Source: Planctomycetota bacterium (GTDB taxonomy: Bacteria; Planctomycetota; PUPC01; JABMSA01). Taken from it: a stretch of DNA of 13,841 nucleotides. Within the stretch, counting starts at the first letter, position 1. Every line of letters starts with the position of its first letter. Shown here one piece after another: positions 1-8,575 of this stretch. The stretch spans positions 1 through 13,841 of the forward strand of contig JABMSA010000804.1 of the NCBI GenBank assembly GCA_013202185.1. Direction: 5' to 3'. Below the pieces are notes generated by a model that saw only the letters and a program-made list of their open reading frames with translations, was not told the DNA's origin and ran no database searches. The translations under genes were made by a program, and so were the position numbers.

Positions 1-50
1 CAGTGCCGTAGGCACGGCTGAAGGTAGCCCAGCGTTTCAACGCTGGGGCC
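1..50. repeat. Double-hairpin repeat at the window edge, probably a truncated dispersed element
   Basis: Two inverted repeats lie side by side. The first is GTGCC/GGCAC around a 3-base loop (3-7 and 11-15). The second is a 9+2+9 palindrome, CCCAGCGTT-TC-AACGCTGGG, at 28-47. The second palindrome contains the stop codon of the methyltransferase gene read leftward (TGA, plus-strand tca at 37-39). There is no T-tract, so it is not a standard intrinsic terminator. Its form (compact, GC-rich, imperfectly symmetric modules) resembles intergenic repeats common in planctomycete-like genomes, but no second copy occurs in this window and the left end is cut off. Confidence 0.55.
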
Positions 51-1122
51 GCTGTCTAATGGTCCGATGCCCAACCACTTTGGGGACGTTACCGACCCTC
101 CTGAAGAACGCCGTTACTTCCCGTCTGTTGTAAAACAGGCACCGAACGTCGATGCACTCGAACTGCGGCGACAGTATTTCAATTACGTCGGCAACTTGTT
201 TCTGGTATGTGCCGTCGGGCAGCTTGATGGTCATCACCAGCAATCCGCCGGGCTTGAGGTCGCGGCCCACTGTGAGGACGGCGGCCGCAGAATCGGTCGG
301 ATCCATGTTCATGTCGTTTACGACCAGGTCGGCCGGTTCCGAGCCCGTGTAGTGCTCGACCTTCATCTTGAGGTGCCTGATGTTGGGGTGGTCGGCTGCG
401 GGCCCGTCGAGGTCGGCCGGGTCGATTGCGATAACGGTCATGCCGCGCTCGGCCAGCACAAACGACCATCCGCCCGGGGCGGCCCCGATGTCGATCGCCA
501 GGCTGGCGGGCGCCGGTCGGTAGCCGATAATCTTGAGCGCCTCGCGCAGCTTGAATTCGGCCCGCGAAACGTGCACGGGCCCGCGCGAGAATATCCGGCA
601 CGGATCCGAAACGGGGTGCAGGCTCTCGGCGGCCGAGCCCAGCCCCATGAAAAACGCGTCGCGGAAGATGAGAAGCCCGATGATCTGCTGGCCGATGTCG
701 TCGGGTATGTCGTAGTCGTCGAAATATGCATCGATCGAGTAGGTCTGCTCGATATGCCGCCCGAGCAGCACCTCGAGGTCTTTTGCCGTGTAAGTGATGT
801 TTTCGACCGTCCGCACCTGCACCGAAAACGGCCTGCCCGCCTCGAGGCGGAGCTTGCCGATGCCGCCCTTGAGCATCTCGAGGTCGCCCGACAGTTGATT
901 GCGCAGGCGCCCCTCTGCCTGCACCGGATGGACGTGCTTTATGAAGGTATGCCGCTCGCGCACGATCTCGGCCGTCACTGCGGCCTGGTCGGCGGCAAAC
1001 GACACGAGAAATATCCCGTAGCCGAATTCCTTCTCACAACGGCACGACGCATCGATGGCGTTCAGCTCGTTGAGCATGGTGTTGCGGAGGGTCGGGCTTG
1101 TTGTGATGATGAATTGCGACAT
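37..1122 (-). CDS. THUMP/FtsJ-type SAM-dependent RNA methyltransferase, RlmM-like
   Basis: This gene encodes a 361-aa protein, about the size of E. coli RlmM (366 aa), which 2'-O-methylates 23S rRNA. The N-terminal ~160 residues fit a THUMP-like RNA-binding region. The C-terminal half is an FtsJ/RrmJ-type Rossmann methyltransferase with the SAM-binding loop DIGAAPGGW at 211-219. All four residues of the K-D-K-E catalytic tetrad are visible: K191 (in RAEFKLREA), D270 (in VVNDMNMDP), K300 (in MTIKLPDG) and E335 (in RREVTAFFRR). The ATG at 1122 (MSQFIITT) is chosen because a consensus -10 box lies at 1166-1171; the more upstream in-frame ATG at 1165-1167 overlaps that box and would sit upstream of the predicted transcript start. 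No strong Shine-Dalgarno is visible. The stop codon lies inside a hairpin repeat. Methyltransferase class and 2'-O chemistry are well supported; the exact RNA target and orthology to RlmM are inferred. Confidence 0.85.
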   Translation of the reverse strand: MSQFIITTSPTLRNTMLNELNAIDASCRCEKEFGYGIFLVSFAADQAAVTAEIVRERHTFIKHVHPVQAEGRLRNQLSGDLEMLKGGIGKLRLEAGRPFSVQVRTVENITYTAKDLEVLLGRHIEQTYSIDAYFDDYDIPDDIGQQIIGLLIFRDAFFMGLGSAAESLHPVSDPCRIFSRGPVHVSRAEFKLREALKIIGYRPAPASLAIDIGAAPGGWSFVLAERGMTVIAIDPADLDGPAADHPNIRHLKMKVEHYTGSEPADLVVNDMNMDPTDSAAAVLTVGRDLKPGGLLVMTIKLPDGTYQKQVADVIEILSPQFECIDVRCLFYNRREVTAFFRRVGNVPKVVGHRTIRQRPQR

Positions 1123-1165
1123 CACTTGTGGCGTCCGATGTGTGGAATTCCGGCGCGATGCCCAC

Positions 1166-1193
1166 ATTATATCAACTCGCCGCGCGAAAGCAA
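1166..1193 (-). promoter_or_regulatory. Predicted sigma70-type promoter of the methyltransferase gene
   Basis: Read leftward, a perfect TATAAT (plus positions 1166-1171) is preceded by TTGCTT (1188-1193) with 16 bases between. The -35 match is partial (3 of 6). The expected transcript start near 1158 gives a leader of about 36 bases to the ATG at 1122. Confidence 0.55.
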
Positions 1194-1276
1194 ATCGCGC
1201 GTTCCAGAAAGGGGGAGCCTGCCACGGGCTTCGGCGCGTGGCACAAGTTGTTACATGCCGCCTCGTGGAAATTGGG

Positions 1277-1305
1277 TTGAAAGCGGCCGATTGCACCGAT
1301 AAAAT
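1277..1305 (+). promoter_or_regulatory. Predicted sigma70-type promoter of the five-gene rightward operon
   Basis: TTGAAA at 1277-1282 and TAAAAT at 1300-1305 are separated by the ideal 17 bases; each hexamer matches the sigma70 consensus at 5 of 6 positions. It stands out as AT-rich within GC-rich surroundings. The expected start near 1312 leaves a leader of about 40 bases before the ATG at 1351. Confidence 0.6.
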
Positions 1306-1340
1306 GGGTAGAGGTGATTCTCGCCGGGCTTCGCCTTGAT

Positions 1341-1346
1341 GGAAGG
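1341..1346 (+). promoter_or_regulatory. Shine-Dalgarno selecting the ATG at 1351
   Basis: GGAAGG ends 4 bases before the ATG at 1351. In-frame TTG (1336) and ATG (1339) codons lie upstream but have no comparable site, so the 1351 start is preferred. It also gives a well-formed signal peptide. Confidence 0.5.
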
Positions 1347-1350
1347 TATC

Positions 1351-4300
1351 ATGACGGCATCAAACCTGCAAGCATTACTCGCCGCAGATGGATGGCAGCG
1401 GTGCGCACTGGGGATTCTGCTGATGGCCGGGCCGTTGCTCGGCGGCGGAATCGCCGTCGCGGCAGACGCACCCGACGCCGAAGGGGGCCACGTCGAGGTG
1501 CAGGAGATTGCCTCCGAGCGCGGTGAGGTGTACATCGGAGGAGACGAGGAGGTGCTGCGGGCGCTCAAGCGCGCGGCCGCACTCGAGGCACGGCAGAAGT
1601 GGTCGGACGCCGCTGCCGTGTATCAATCGATCATCAACAAACAGCTCGACGACAAGACCACCACCCTGGTCCTGGTGCGAAGCGAGCCGCTGCATGGCGA
1701 CTCCTACATCACGGCCGCCGAAAAATGCAGGAGGCAACTGGCAAAGCTCGCGCCGGAAGGCGCCCGGGCTTACCTGGCGCAATACGGCGAGGCTGCACGG
1801 GCGGCACTCGAGGGCGCCCTCGCCGCACGGGATGCACCAGCACTCAAGGACGTCGCAAGCCGCTACGGCATCACCGAGTCCGGCCGGCAGGCCCTCGACG
1901 CCGCCGGCGATATTTATTTCGAACGCGGTGGGTTCGAGTCGGCCGCGCAGACGTGGTCGGCAGTGCTCGATCGCGGCGGTTCCGTGGCCGTTGCCGTTAA
2001 GCTTGCGTATTGCTATGCTCTCCTTGGCGACGCCGCCCGGGCGCGCGGGCTGCTCGAGGCCCTCCCGCCCGATGCCCCGGCCGACTTCGCCGGGCGCCGG
2101 CGCGTGATCGCGCAGATACTGGATGAGCTGCCCGGCGCCCTCGACCGTCCGCCCCCCGACGGCTGGCCCTCCATCGCAGGCAACGCCGCGTGCAGCGCCG
2201 CGCCGGCGCGGATCATCGACGTGGGCAGGCTCATGTGGGCCTACGAGGCGTACACGGCGGCAGTCTCAGAGCCCAACTTCAAAGAATACGGTCTCAAGGG
2301 CGTTCCGCTGCCGCGAATCCATTACCCAATTGTTGCGGACGGCCGCGTGTATCTCAACACGGGCATCGAGGTATCGTGCCTCGAGGCGGCCACCGGCAAG
2401 CTGCAATGGCGCTATGTGGCCGATCAACGCCGGAGCGCCGCGCGCGACCTCATAGGCGGGGGCGTGGCCGACGGCGGGCGCTTCTACGCGATGGTGGGCG
2501 GCTCGCTCGTCGCGCTCGAGGCGGCCACCGGCAAGCTGCTCTGGCAAACGACGGGCGACACCGACAAGCTGTTCGGCGGCGCCGCTCTCATCTCGCAGCC
2601 GGCCGCGGTGCGCGGCAGGGTGTTTGCGGGGCTCACACGCACCAAGGGCGAAGGCGAGAGCTTCCTGATTGCACTCGATGCACACAGCGGCTCGCTGGTC
2701 GGCACGGTGTTCCTCGAGTCGCACTCGCAGCCGCGCCACCTGGGGCTGGGCGCGCTCGGAGCGCCGCCGGCCGCACTCGGCAACACAATAGTATATTGCA
2801 CCAACCTGGGCACGGTGGCGGCGGTTGATGCCGATTCGCTCGAGGTGAAGTGGCTGCGGCGGTATCCGTACGCCCCGCCTGTTCTCAAGGCCCACGCGAT
2901 CGACCAGGCGCTCAGGTGGGCGATGAATCCGCCCGCAATTGTGGGCGGCGTGGCGGTTGTGGCGCCACAAGACGCACACTGGCTGTATGCACTTGATCTG
3001 AACGACGGAGCGGTGCTATGGCGTCAGCCGCGCAACGGCGCACTGTATTTTTCCGCCCCGAGCGGCGCCGGGCGAGTATTCACCTTCGGCAAGAAAGTCT
3101 CGGCCGTGGACCTGGCAACCGGCAAGCTGTTGTGGACGTCGCAGCCGCTATCGGGCGGGCCGGCGGGCCGCCCGGCCGTCGGAGCCGATGCCTTTCTCGT
3201 GCCTACGGGCCAGGTGCTGCATCGGATCGACGCCGCAACGGGCGCGTTGGTCGGCCAAACGGCATGGCCCGAGCCTCTCGAGGCGGGCAACCTCTGCATC
3301 GCGGACGACATGCTGATTGTGGGCACGCCTCCCGGCGTCACCGTTTTCGAGAGTTGGCAAAGATCGCAGCGTGTGCTCGGCAAAACCGGCCCGTGGAGCG
3401 AGCTGGGGCTGGGCAAGCTGTATCTGAGCAAGGGCCGGGCCGAGAGGGCGCTCGTGTGCTTCAAGAGATCGCTGCGATTGGGCGGCGATGATTTGCCGGG
3501 CCTTCGCGAAGGCATCCGGGCGGCGTACGAGATGCTCGCGCAAGGCAAGCTCGCCGAGGATCCGAACGCGGCTGTGCAGTATCTGCTGTTCGCGCTGCAG
3601 TATGCCGACGATTCACCCGAGCAGGCGGGCCTCCTGATGCGAGTCGGCGACCTGGCGGAGCAGTTGGGCCAGCACGCCAACGCGGTGAAAGGCTACCAGT
3701 TGGTGTTGGCGGAGCACCCCGACGAAATGTGCAAGGTTGGGGGCGGGCTGGAGGTGCGCGCGGCGATCCCGGCCCAGAAGAAGATCGAGGGGCTGATCGC
3801 CAGGCACGGCGAAGAAATATACGCCGCCCAGGAGAAGCTGGCAGCAAGGCTCCTGGCCCGGGCCGAGCTGTACCTCGTTGAGCTGGAAAAGGTGATAACG
3901 CGTTACCCCAACAGCAGCTCCGCCGTGAGGGCCGTCGAGATCACGGCGGAATCGCGCCTGGAGGCGGGCTTCCCCAACGAAGCGGCCGGCTACTTTCAGC
4001 ACGTGGCGGATATTCTGCCCCGACGGCGCCGGCCGGGAATCCTCTTCCACGCCGCACAGCGAATGAAAGCGGCCGAACGGCCCGAGCTCGAGGCGATGTT
4101 CTTGCGGAGGCTGGCGGCTGATCATCCCGAGGCGAAGGTAGGCACCGGCGGGCTGACCGCCGCGCAGTATTGCAAGGCGGCGCTCAAGGAACCGGACGAG
4201 GCACCGGGCGGGTTGTTTGCGCCGCCGTTCCGCGAGCGCTGGCGGTCTGCCGGGCGGCTCTCGTCTGCCACGCCAAGAATCATACTCGGCAATGCCGGCT

Positions 4301-6429
4301 GCGCCGCGCCAACGCCTTTCGGTGAGCGCAGCACGTTTTTCATCGCCCATACCGACGCCCCCCGCCGCCGGCTGGTCGGGATGTTTGGGCAAGCCGACGA
4401 CTACGATTACCTCGAGTGCCGAACAATCCGCGAGGGCTACCTGGTTTGGGCGCGGGGGCTGCCCGGCTGGGACGGCCGGGTGGAGTTTTCGGACGGCCGC
4501 CTGCTGGTGGCCCGCCACGGTGTACTGCGGGCGCTCGATGCGGCAACGGGCGCTACAGCGTGGCGATACCAAACCGAAGGCGGCAAGCGCGATTTCAGGG
4601 GCATAGCGGCCGTAGCGGGCGACGGCGACCGTTTGTACCTCTGCACCACGCAGGGCAAGGTGGCCTGCCTCGACGGGCGCGACGGAGGCGTTGTGTGGCA
4701 GCAGCAGATAGCCGACGCTTTCATATTTCGCCGGGCACTTACGGTGGTCGATGATTCGGTGGTCGTGTTTTCCGAGCATCCGGCGGGGGTTTACGTTTTC
4801 GATAAAAAAACCGGCGAGGTGCGGCACGAGGCCGAGCTCAACTTCCCCCGCATGCGGATCACGGATCTGCCCGTGCACGTGAAGAAGAGGGGCTTCTTCG
4901 CCGTGCCGGTGTCGGATAGGAGAATCGCGGCGATCGAAGAAAAAACCGGGAAGGAGCTTTGGCGCACCACTGCGGGCTTTGCCATAGGCGGCCTCCTGGC
5001 GGCGCCGTCGGACGCGTACCTCGTGGTGATTCCCGACGCCCACGCAACCGACGGCAAGCTGATGGTGCTCAACACGGCGACCGGCCGAGTGATGTGGCAG
5101 CGCGACGTAGCGCGCGACTCGATCTTCGACGCTGCCGTCAACTCGCGGGGCGTATTTGTGCTGCAGAGGCTTGGCATGGAGCAACACCTTCGTGCATTCG
5201 ACGTGGCCGGCGGCAAGCCGCTTTTCAAAAGCTACCGGATAGCAATGGCCGACCTGCGCTCGATGGAGCTTCACGGCGACTACGTGATCCTCAACGGCGA
5301 GCAGGCCGCGCCGCGCGTGCTCGTGCTCAATCGCGCACGGCGGCGGGCGTTTGCGGCATGGCCGCCCGGGGCCGAGCATCTTGCCGCGGCAGTGGTGGGT
5401 TCCTCGCTGATCGTGGCCACCGATCGCGGCACGATGTGCTACGCCCGCACCGACCCCGCGGCCACCGCGCACCGGGCCGCAGGCGCCGCCGAGCCGGAAT
5501 CCGCCGCAGACTTGCTCCACGCCGCCCAGCGGGCACTCGAAATGAAAAAACTCCCCGTTGCGATCAAGCTGCTCACGAGCGCGATGGCGCAAGCCCAAAC
5601 CGACGCCGACTACCTCCGAATCTACGACCGGCTCGCGGGCGTGCGCAACCGGCTGCACGAAAGTACCCACCCCGTCATGCGCTGCGTGCGGATGGACCGC
5701 CCCCCTGAAATCGACGGCATTTTGGCCGATGATTGGGATGAGAGTGCTTGCACAACTCTCGATACGCCCGAGCACGTCGAAGTGATGCTTCCCGGGCTCA
5801 CGCCCGGCCGCGACCTCATCGCCGGATCCGACCGGCGCGGGCCCGGAAGGCTGCGAAGCGCAAACGACCTGTCGATGAAGATATACGCCGGCTGGGACGA
5901 CAAGAACTTATACCTCGCCGTAGACGTAACCGACCGGACGCACCGCGTAACAAGAAGAGACAGCGATCACTGGATCGGCGACCAGTTGATCATCGGAATC
6001 GATTGCCTCAACGACGGCGGATACGTTTACGGATGGGGCGACTACATCCTCTCGCAGGGGCTGATGGACAAGCCCAAGGAGGACGAGGGAAGGGAAGACG
6101 AGCCCGACGGAGAATACTCGATCAAGCTCAAGGAGGACCAGTCAGGCGTGGTATACGAGAGCGCGCTGCCGTGGGCGTACCTCCGCGAGATCAAGCCCGA
6201 AGTCGGAAGAATCTTCGGTTTTGGAGTGACCGTTACCGACGACGACGGCGAGGGCGTTACAAAAAGTATGAGCTGGACGCCCGGCTTGTACCTCCACACG
6301 AATTCATCCAGATTGGGGCAGAGCTTTTCACCTGAGTTGCTGGGTGACCTGCTGCTGACGCTGCCACACGGATACGACGTCAAACAGTTCAAGACGCCGG
6401 AAGAGAATCCGGAAGAAGATCCAGAATAG
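1351..6429 (+). CDS. Giant exported double beta-propeller (PQQ-like) protein with C-terminal CBM9-like domain
   Basis: The 1692-aa product starts with a signal peptide (hydrophobic stretch ~18-36, likely cleavage at AVA|AD after residue 37). A helical, TPR-like region covers ~50-265. The first PQQ-like beta-propeller (~270-668) shows blade motifs of the type xDxATGKxxW at about 344, 389, 492, 548, 586 and 626. A second helical/TPR-like region follows (~677-925). A second propeller (~962-1366) has blade motifs at about 1062, 1107, 1150, 1195, 1240 and 1283. A short helical stretch (~1383-1436) leads to a CBM9/DOMON-like beta-domain (~1443-1660) with the typical opening PPEIDGILADDWDES and later LYLAVDVTD. 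It ends in a Glu/Pro-rich tail. Such propellers in BamB and in planctomycete surface proteins are binding scaffolds; nothing marks this as an active quinoprotein dehydrogenase. It is the first gene of the operon, 14 bases before the protease gene. Domain architecture is confident; ligand and role are unknown. Confidence 0.88.
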   Translation: MTASNLQALLAADGWQRCALGILLMAGPLLGGGIAVAADAPDAEGGHVEVQEIASERGEVYIGGDEEVLRALKRAAALEARQKWSDAAAVYQSIINKQLDDKTTTLVLVRSEPLHGDSYITAAEKCRRQLAKLAPEGARAYLAQYGEAARAALEGALAARDAPALKDVASRYGITESGRQALDAAGDIYFERGGFESAAQTWSAVLDRGGSVAVAVKLAYCYALLGDAARARGLLEALPPDAPADFAGRRRVIAQILDELPGALDRPPPDGWPSIAGNAACSAAPARIIDVGRLMWAYEAYTAAVSEPNFKEYGLKGVPLPRIHYPIVADGRVYLNTGIEVSCLEAATGKLQWRYVADQRRSAARDLIGGGVADGGRFYAMVGGSLVALEAATGKLLWQTTGDTDKLFGGAALISQPAAVRGRVFAGLTRTKGEGESFLIALDAHSGSLVGTVFLESHSQPRHLGLGALGAPPAALGNTIVYCTNLGTVAAVDADSLEVKWLRRYPYAPPVLKAHAIDQALRWAMNPPAIVGGVAVVAPQDAHWLYALDLNDGAVLWRQPRNGALYFSAPSGAGRVFTFGKKVSAVDLATGKLLWTSQPLSGGPAGRPAVGADAFLVPTGQVLHRIDAATGALVGQTAWPEPLEAGNLCIADDMLIVGTPPGVTVFESWQRSQRVLGKTGPWSELGLGKLYLSKGRAERALVCFKRSLRLGGDDLPGLREGIRAAYEMLAQGKLAEDPNAAVQYLLFALQYADDSPEQAGLLMRVGDLAEQLGQHANAVKGYQLVLAEHPDEMCKVGGGLEVRAAIPAQKKIEGLIARHGEEIYAAQEKLAARLLARAELYLVELEKVITRYPNSSSAVRAVEITAESRLEAGFPNEAAGYFQHVADILPRRRRPGILFHAAQRMKAAERPELEAMFLRRLAADHPEAKVGTGGLTAAQYCKAALKEPDEAPGGLFAPPFRERWRSAGRLSSATPRIILGNAGCAAPTPFGERSTFFIAHTDAPRRRLVGMFGQADDYDYLECRTIREGYLVWARGLPGWDGRVEFSDGRLLVARHGVLRALDAATGATAWRYQTEGGKRDFRGIAAVAGDGDRLYLCTTQGKVACLDGRDGGVVWQQQIADAFIFRRALTVVDDSVVVFSEHPAGVYVFDKKTGEVRHEAELNFPRMRITDLPVHVKKRGFFAVPVSDRRIAAIEEKTGKELWRTTAGFAIGGLLAAPSDAYLVVIPDAHATDGKLMVLNTATGRVMWQRDVARDSIFDAAVNSRGVFVLQRLGMEQHLRAFDVAGGKPLFKSYRIAMADLRSMELHGDYVILNGEQAAPRVLVLNRARRRAFAAWPPGAEHLAAAVVGSSLIVATDRGTMCYARTDPAATAHRAAGAAEPESAADLLHAAQRALEMKKLPVAIKLLTSAMAQAQTDADYLRIYDRLAGVRNRLHESTHPVMRCVRMDRPPEIDGILADDWDESACTTLDTPEHVEVMLPGLTPGRDLIAGSDRRGPGRLRSANDLSMKIYAGWDDKNLYLAVDVTDRTHRVTRRDSDHWIGDQLIIGIDCLNDGGYVYGWGDYILSQGLMDKPKEDEGREDEPDGEYSIKLKEDQSGVVYESALPWAYLREIKPEVGRIFGFGVTVTDDDGEGVTKSMSWTPGLYLHTNSSRLGQSFSPELLGDLLLTLPHGYDVKQFKTPEENPEEDPE

Positions 6430-6443
6430 AATAGGGAAAGACA

Positions 6444-8573
6444 ATGAGATTCACAAGACGCTCAATCTTACTTTCGATTGTGATCGCCGCGATCTGCTCA
6501 GTGCGTTTTGCCGTGCCGGCATACTGTGCCGAGCCTGACAAGAAAGCAGAGGTCAAGGAACTTCTGTCGCGAATGAGAAGCCGGGAAGTCGGCGCGTGGG
6601 AAGCCTCTTTTCGGCTCGAGAAGCTGGGCTCGGAAATCGCCCCGATCGTCGAAGAGCAGCTCGATTCGCTCAGCCCCGAGTACAAGGCGGCGGCGGCGCG
6701 CGCCCTGTGCAAGATCGGCGACGTGCCGCGCGCCGTGAAAGCCCTCGCCGAGATCGTCGAAAACCAGCCCAACACCCCCCTGGGGCGCGACGTAGCCGAA
6801 CTGCTTGGCGAGTACGGGCGAAGCCAGGCCGAGGGAGCACTGGTGCGACTGCTCGACAAGGCCCAGCGGGTGGACGTGAAAATAGCCCTGGCGCGTTCGC
6901 TGTGGTCGGCCGCCACCACCAACGAGGCCTGGCAAAAGGCAAACACAACGCTCCGCGAAGTCTTTGCCACGGCCAAAGGCGAAGACCGCAAGAAATGCGC
7001 CCTGGCGCTCGCCGAGATAAGTGATTTCAGCGATGAGGTGCTCGAAGTGCTCGAGGCACTGCGGGTCGAGCCCGGGCATCGGGGCGGCCAGGCGAGGGCG
7101 TTGCTCAACCTCAGGAGCCTCAGGCAAACCAAGAGGCGCGACCTCGCAAACACGGGAGGATTCAAGGATCCCGTGTTGAATGAGATCGCGCAAAAGCTGC
7201 AGAAGTTTCACGTTGACCAGCCAAAGCCGTTTGCCGAGCTGCGCGATTCGGCCGCCAAGGGAATGGCCTCGTCGCTGGACCCCTTCACCAGCTACATGGA
7301 TGCAAAGCAGTACGGCGAATTTCGCGAGAACATGTCGGGCGAGTACGCAGGCATCGGCGCAAGGGTGGGCTTTCTGGGCGACGTGGACGAGCCCGACGAG
7401 CGCACATTCAACGTCATCAGGCCCATCTATAGCGGCCCGGCGTATCGCTCGGGATTGCGGAGTTACGACCAGATCGTGAAGATAAACGGCGAACCCGCAA
7501 AGGGCAAGGAACTCCAGGACCTGGTAACCGAGCTCAAGGGCAAGCCCGGCACGAAGGTCAACGTCACCATCCTCCGCCATTCGCTTCCCGGGGAAAAGGA
7601 GATAACCATAGAGCGCGAATCCATTCAGCTCAAGTCGGTGTACTACAGAATGCTGCCCGCGTCGATAGGCTACGTGAAGCTGCTGCATTTCGGAGACGGC
7701 GCCGTGGAAGAACTAGCGGCCGCCCTCGAGGACCTCGAGGGGCAGGGCCTCGAGGCGTTGATCATCGACCTCCGCGGCAACCCCGGAGGGCTGCTGTCGG
7801 CCGCCGTCGACATAGCCGATATGTTTCTCAAGAACGACAAACTGATCGTGCGCAGCGAGGGGCGGCTGGTCCCGGAGGAGCGGCACGTTACCAACGACCC
7901 CGCCACGCATCCCGACTATCCGCTGGTGGTGCTGGTCGACGACAAGAGCGCCAGCGCCTCCGAGATCGTAGCCGGAGCACTGCAGGATTACAAGCGCGCG
8001 GTGCTCGTGGGCCAGCGCACCTACGGAAAAGGCAGCGTGCAGCGCCTGATGAAGATCAAATCGGACGGGGCACTCAAGATAACCATCGCAAAATACTACC
8101 TGCCGTCGGGCAGGAGCATCCAGCGCACGCACACCGACAGGGGCGGCGTGAAGCCCGACATCGAACTCCAGCAGGAATCGCACATGGATGCCAACGACTT
8201 GGGAAAGTTCGAAGATGTGAGGCGCGCGGAGAGTTTCGACATCTATACAGAGAAATATCTCGCCGAGCACAAAACCCTCTTCGAGGAACTGGCCGAGTTC
8301 GACGAAGAAGACTCCAGCAAGTATCCCGGCTTCGACAAATGGTACGAGGACCTCACCGTGCCCATGGCCAAAGACTCCGCACGCTACCTCCTGAGAGCCT
8401 GGATCAGAATTCAACTCGGCGACGAGCACGGAGCCGAACGCGTTGTAGACATCCAGGCCGACGACCAGCTCATGCGCACGATCGCCGAAGCGGCAATACT
8501 CCTCGGCAAGGAAAAAGAACTCGAAGAGATCAAACAGTACAAGGGCCTGCTGAAAAGGTTCAAGCTGGAATAA
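6444..8573 (+). CDS. Exported S41 (C-terminal processing) serine protease with HEAT-like N-terminus and PDZ domain
   Basis: This 709-aa protein belongs to the S41/CtpA-Prc family, which uses a Ser-Lys dyad and a PDZ domain to cleave envelope proteins near their C-termini. A signal peptide occupies ~1-29 and includes TRRSILL, a twin-arginine-like motif, so Tat export is possible. Residues ~30-235 are alpha-helical and HEAT-like. A family-typical lead-in (SLDPFTSYMD) precedes a PDZ domain at ~300-395, which contains YRSGLRSYDQIVKINGE. The catalytic domain (~400-575) includes IIDLRGNPGG at 440-449. The nucleophile is S504 within DDKSASASE and the general base is K529 in TYGKGSVQ, exactly 25 apart as in E. 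coli Prc (S452/K477). The C-terminal ~130 residues are an extra helical tail. The ATG follows a purine-rich AGGGAAAG, 14 bases after the previous stop. The catalytic dyad is intact, so an active protease is likely; substrates are unknown, but operon neighbours are natural candidates. Confidence 0.93.
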   Translation: MRFTRRSILLSIVIAAICSVRFAVPAYCAEPDKKAEVKELLSRMRSREVGAWEASFRLEKLGSEIAPIVEEQLDSLSPEYKAAAARALCKIGDVPRAVKALAEIVENQPNTPLGRDVAELLGEYGRSQAEGALVRLLDKAQRVDVKIALARSLWSAATTNEAWQKANTTLREVFATAKGEDRKKCALALAEISDFSDEVLEVLEALRVEPGHRGGQARALLNLRSLRQTKRRDLANTGGFKDPVLNEIAQKLQKFHVDQPKPFAELRDSAAKGMASSLDPFTSYMDAKQYGEFRENMSGEYAGIGARVGFLGDVDEPDERTFNVIRPIYSGPAYRSGLRSYDQIVKINGEPAKGKELQDLVTELKGKPGTKVNVTILRHSLPGEKEITIERESIQLKSVYYRMLPASIGYVKLLHFGDGAVEELAAALEDLEGQGLEALIIDLRGNPGGLLSAAVDIADMFLKNDKLIVRSEGRLVPEERHVTNDPATHPDYPLVVLVDDKSASASEIVAGALQDYKRAVLVGQRTYGKGSVQRLMKIKSDGALKITIAKYYLPSGRSIQRTHTDRGGVKPDIELQQESHMDANDLGKFEDVRRAESFDIYTEKYLAEHKTLFEELAEFDEEDSSKYPGFDKWYEDLTVPMAKDSARYLLRAWIRIQLGDEHGAERVVDIQADDQLMRTIAEAAILLGKEKELEEIKQYKGLLKRFKLE

Positions 8574-8575
8574 CA

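Noticed and set aside
1123..1296. Longer methyltransferase starting at 1296 or 1167
   Set aside because: The extra residues are Arg-rich and unlike a THUMP domain, and the region contains a consensus -10 box, so it is probably untranscribed promoter DNA.
3613..5775. 720-aa open frame on the minus strand inside the propeller gene
   Set aside because: It is antisense to a protein with clear domains throughout, has no ribosome binding site or recognisable motif, and long shadow frames are expected in GC-rich coding DNA.
1351..6429. Quinoprotein (PQQ-dependent) dehydrogenase
   Set aside because: Only the blade motifs are shared; the chain is interrupted by TPR-like helices, has two propellers and no visible heme-binding CxxCH or other quinoprotein catalytic signature.
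6498..7688. 396-aa minus-strand open frame opposite the protease gene
   Set aside because: It has Arg/Gly/Leu-rich composition typical of a shadow and lies opposite confidently assigned HEAT and PDZ regions.
8339..8575. N-terminal extension of the NPCBM protein back to 8339
   Set aside because: The extension overlaps the protease gene in another frame, and the ATG at 8576 directly gives a signal peptide.
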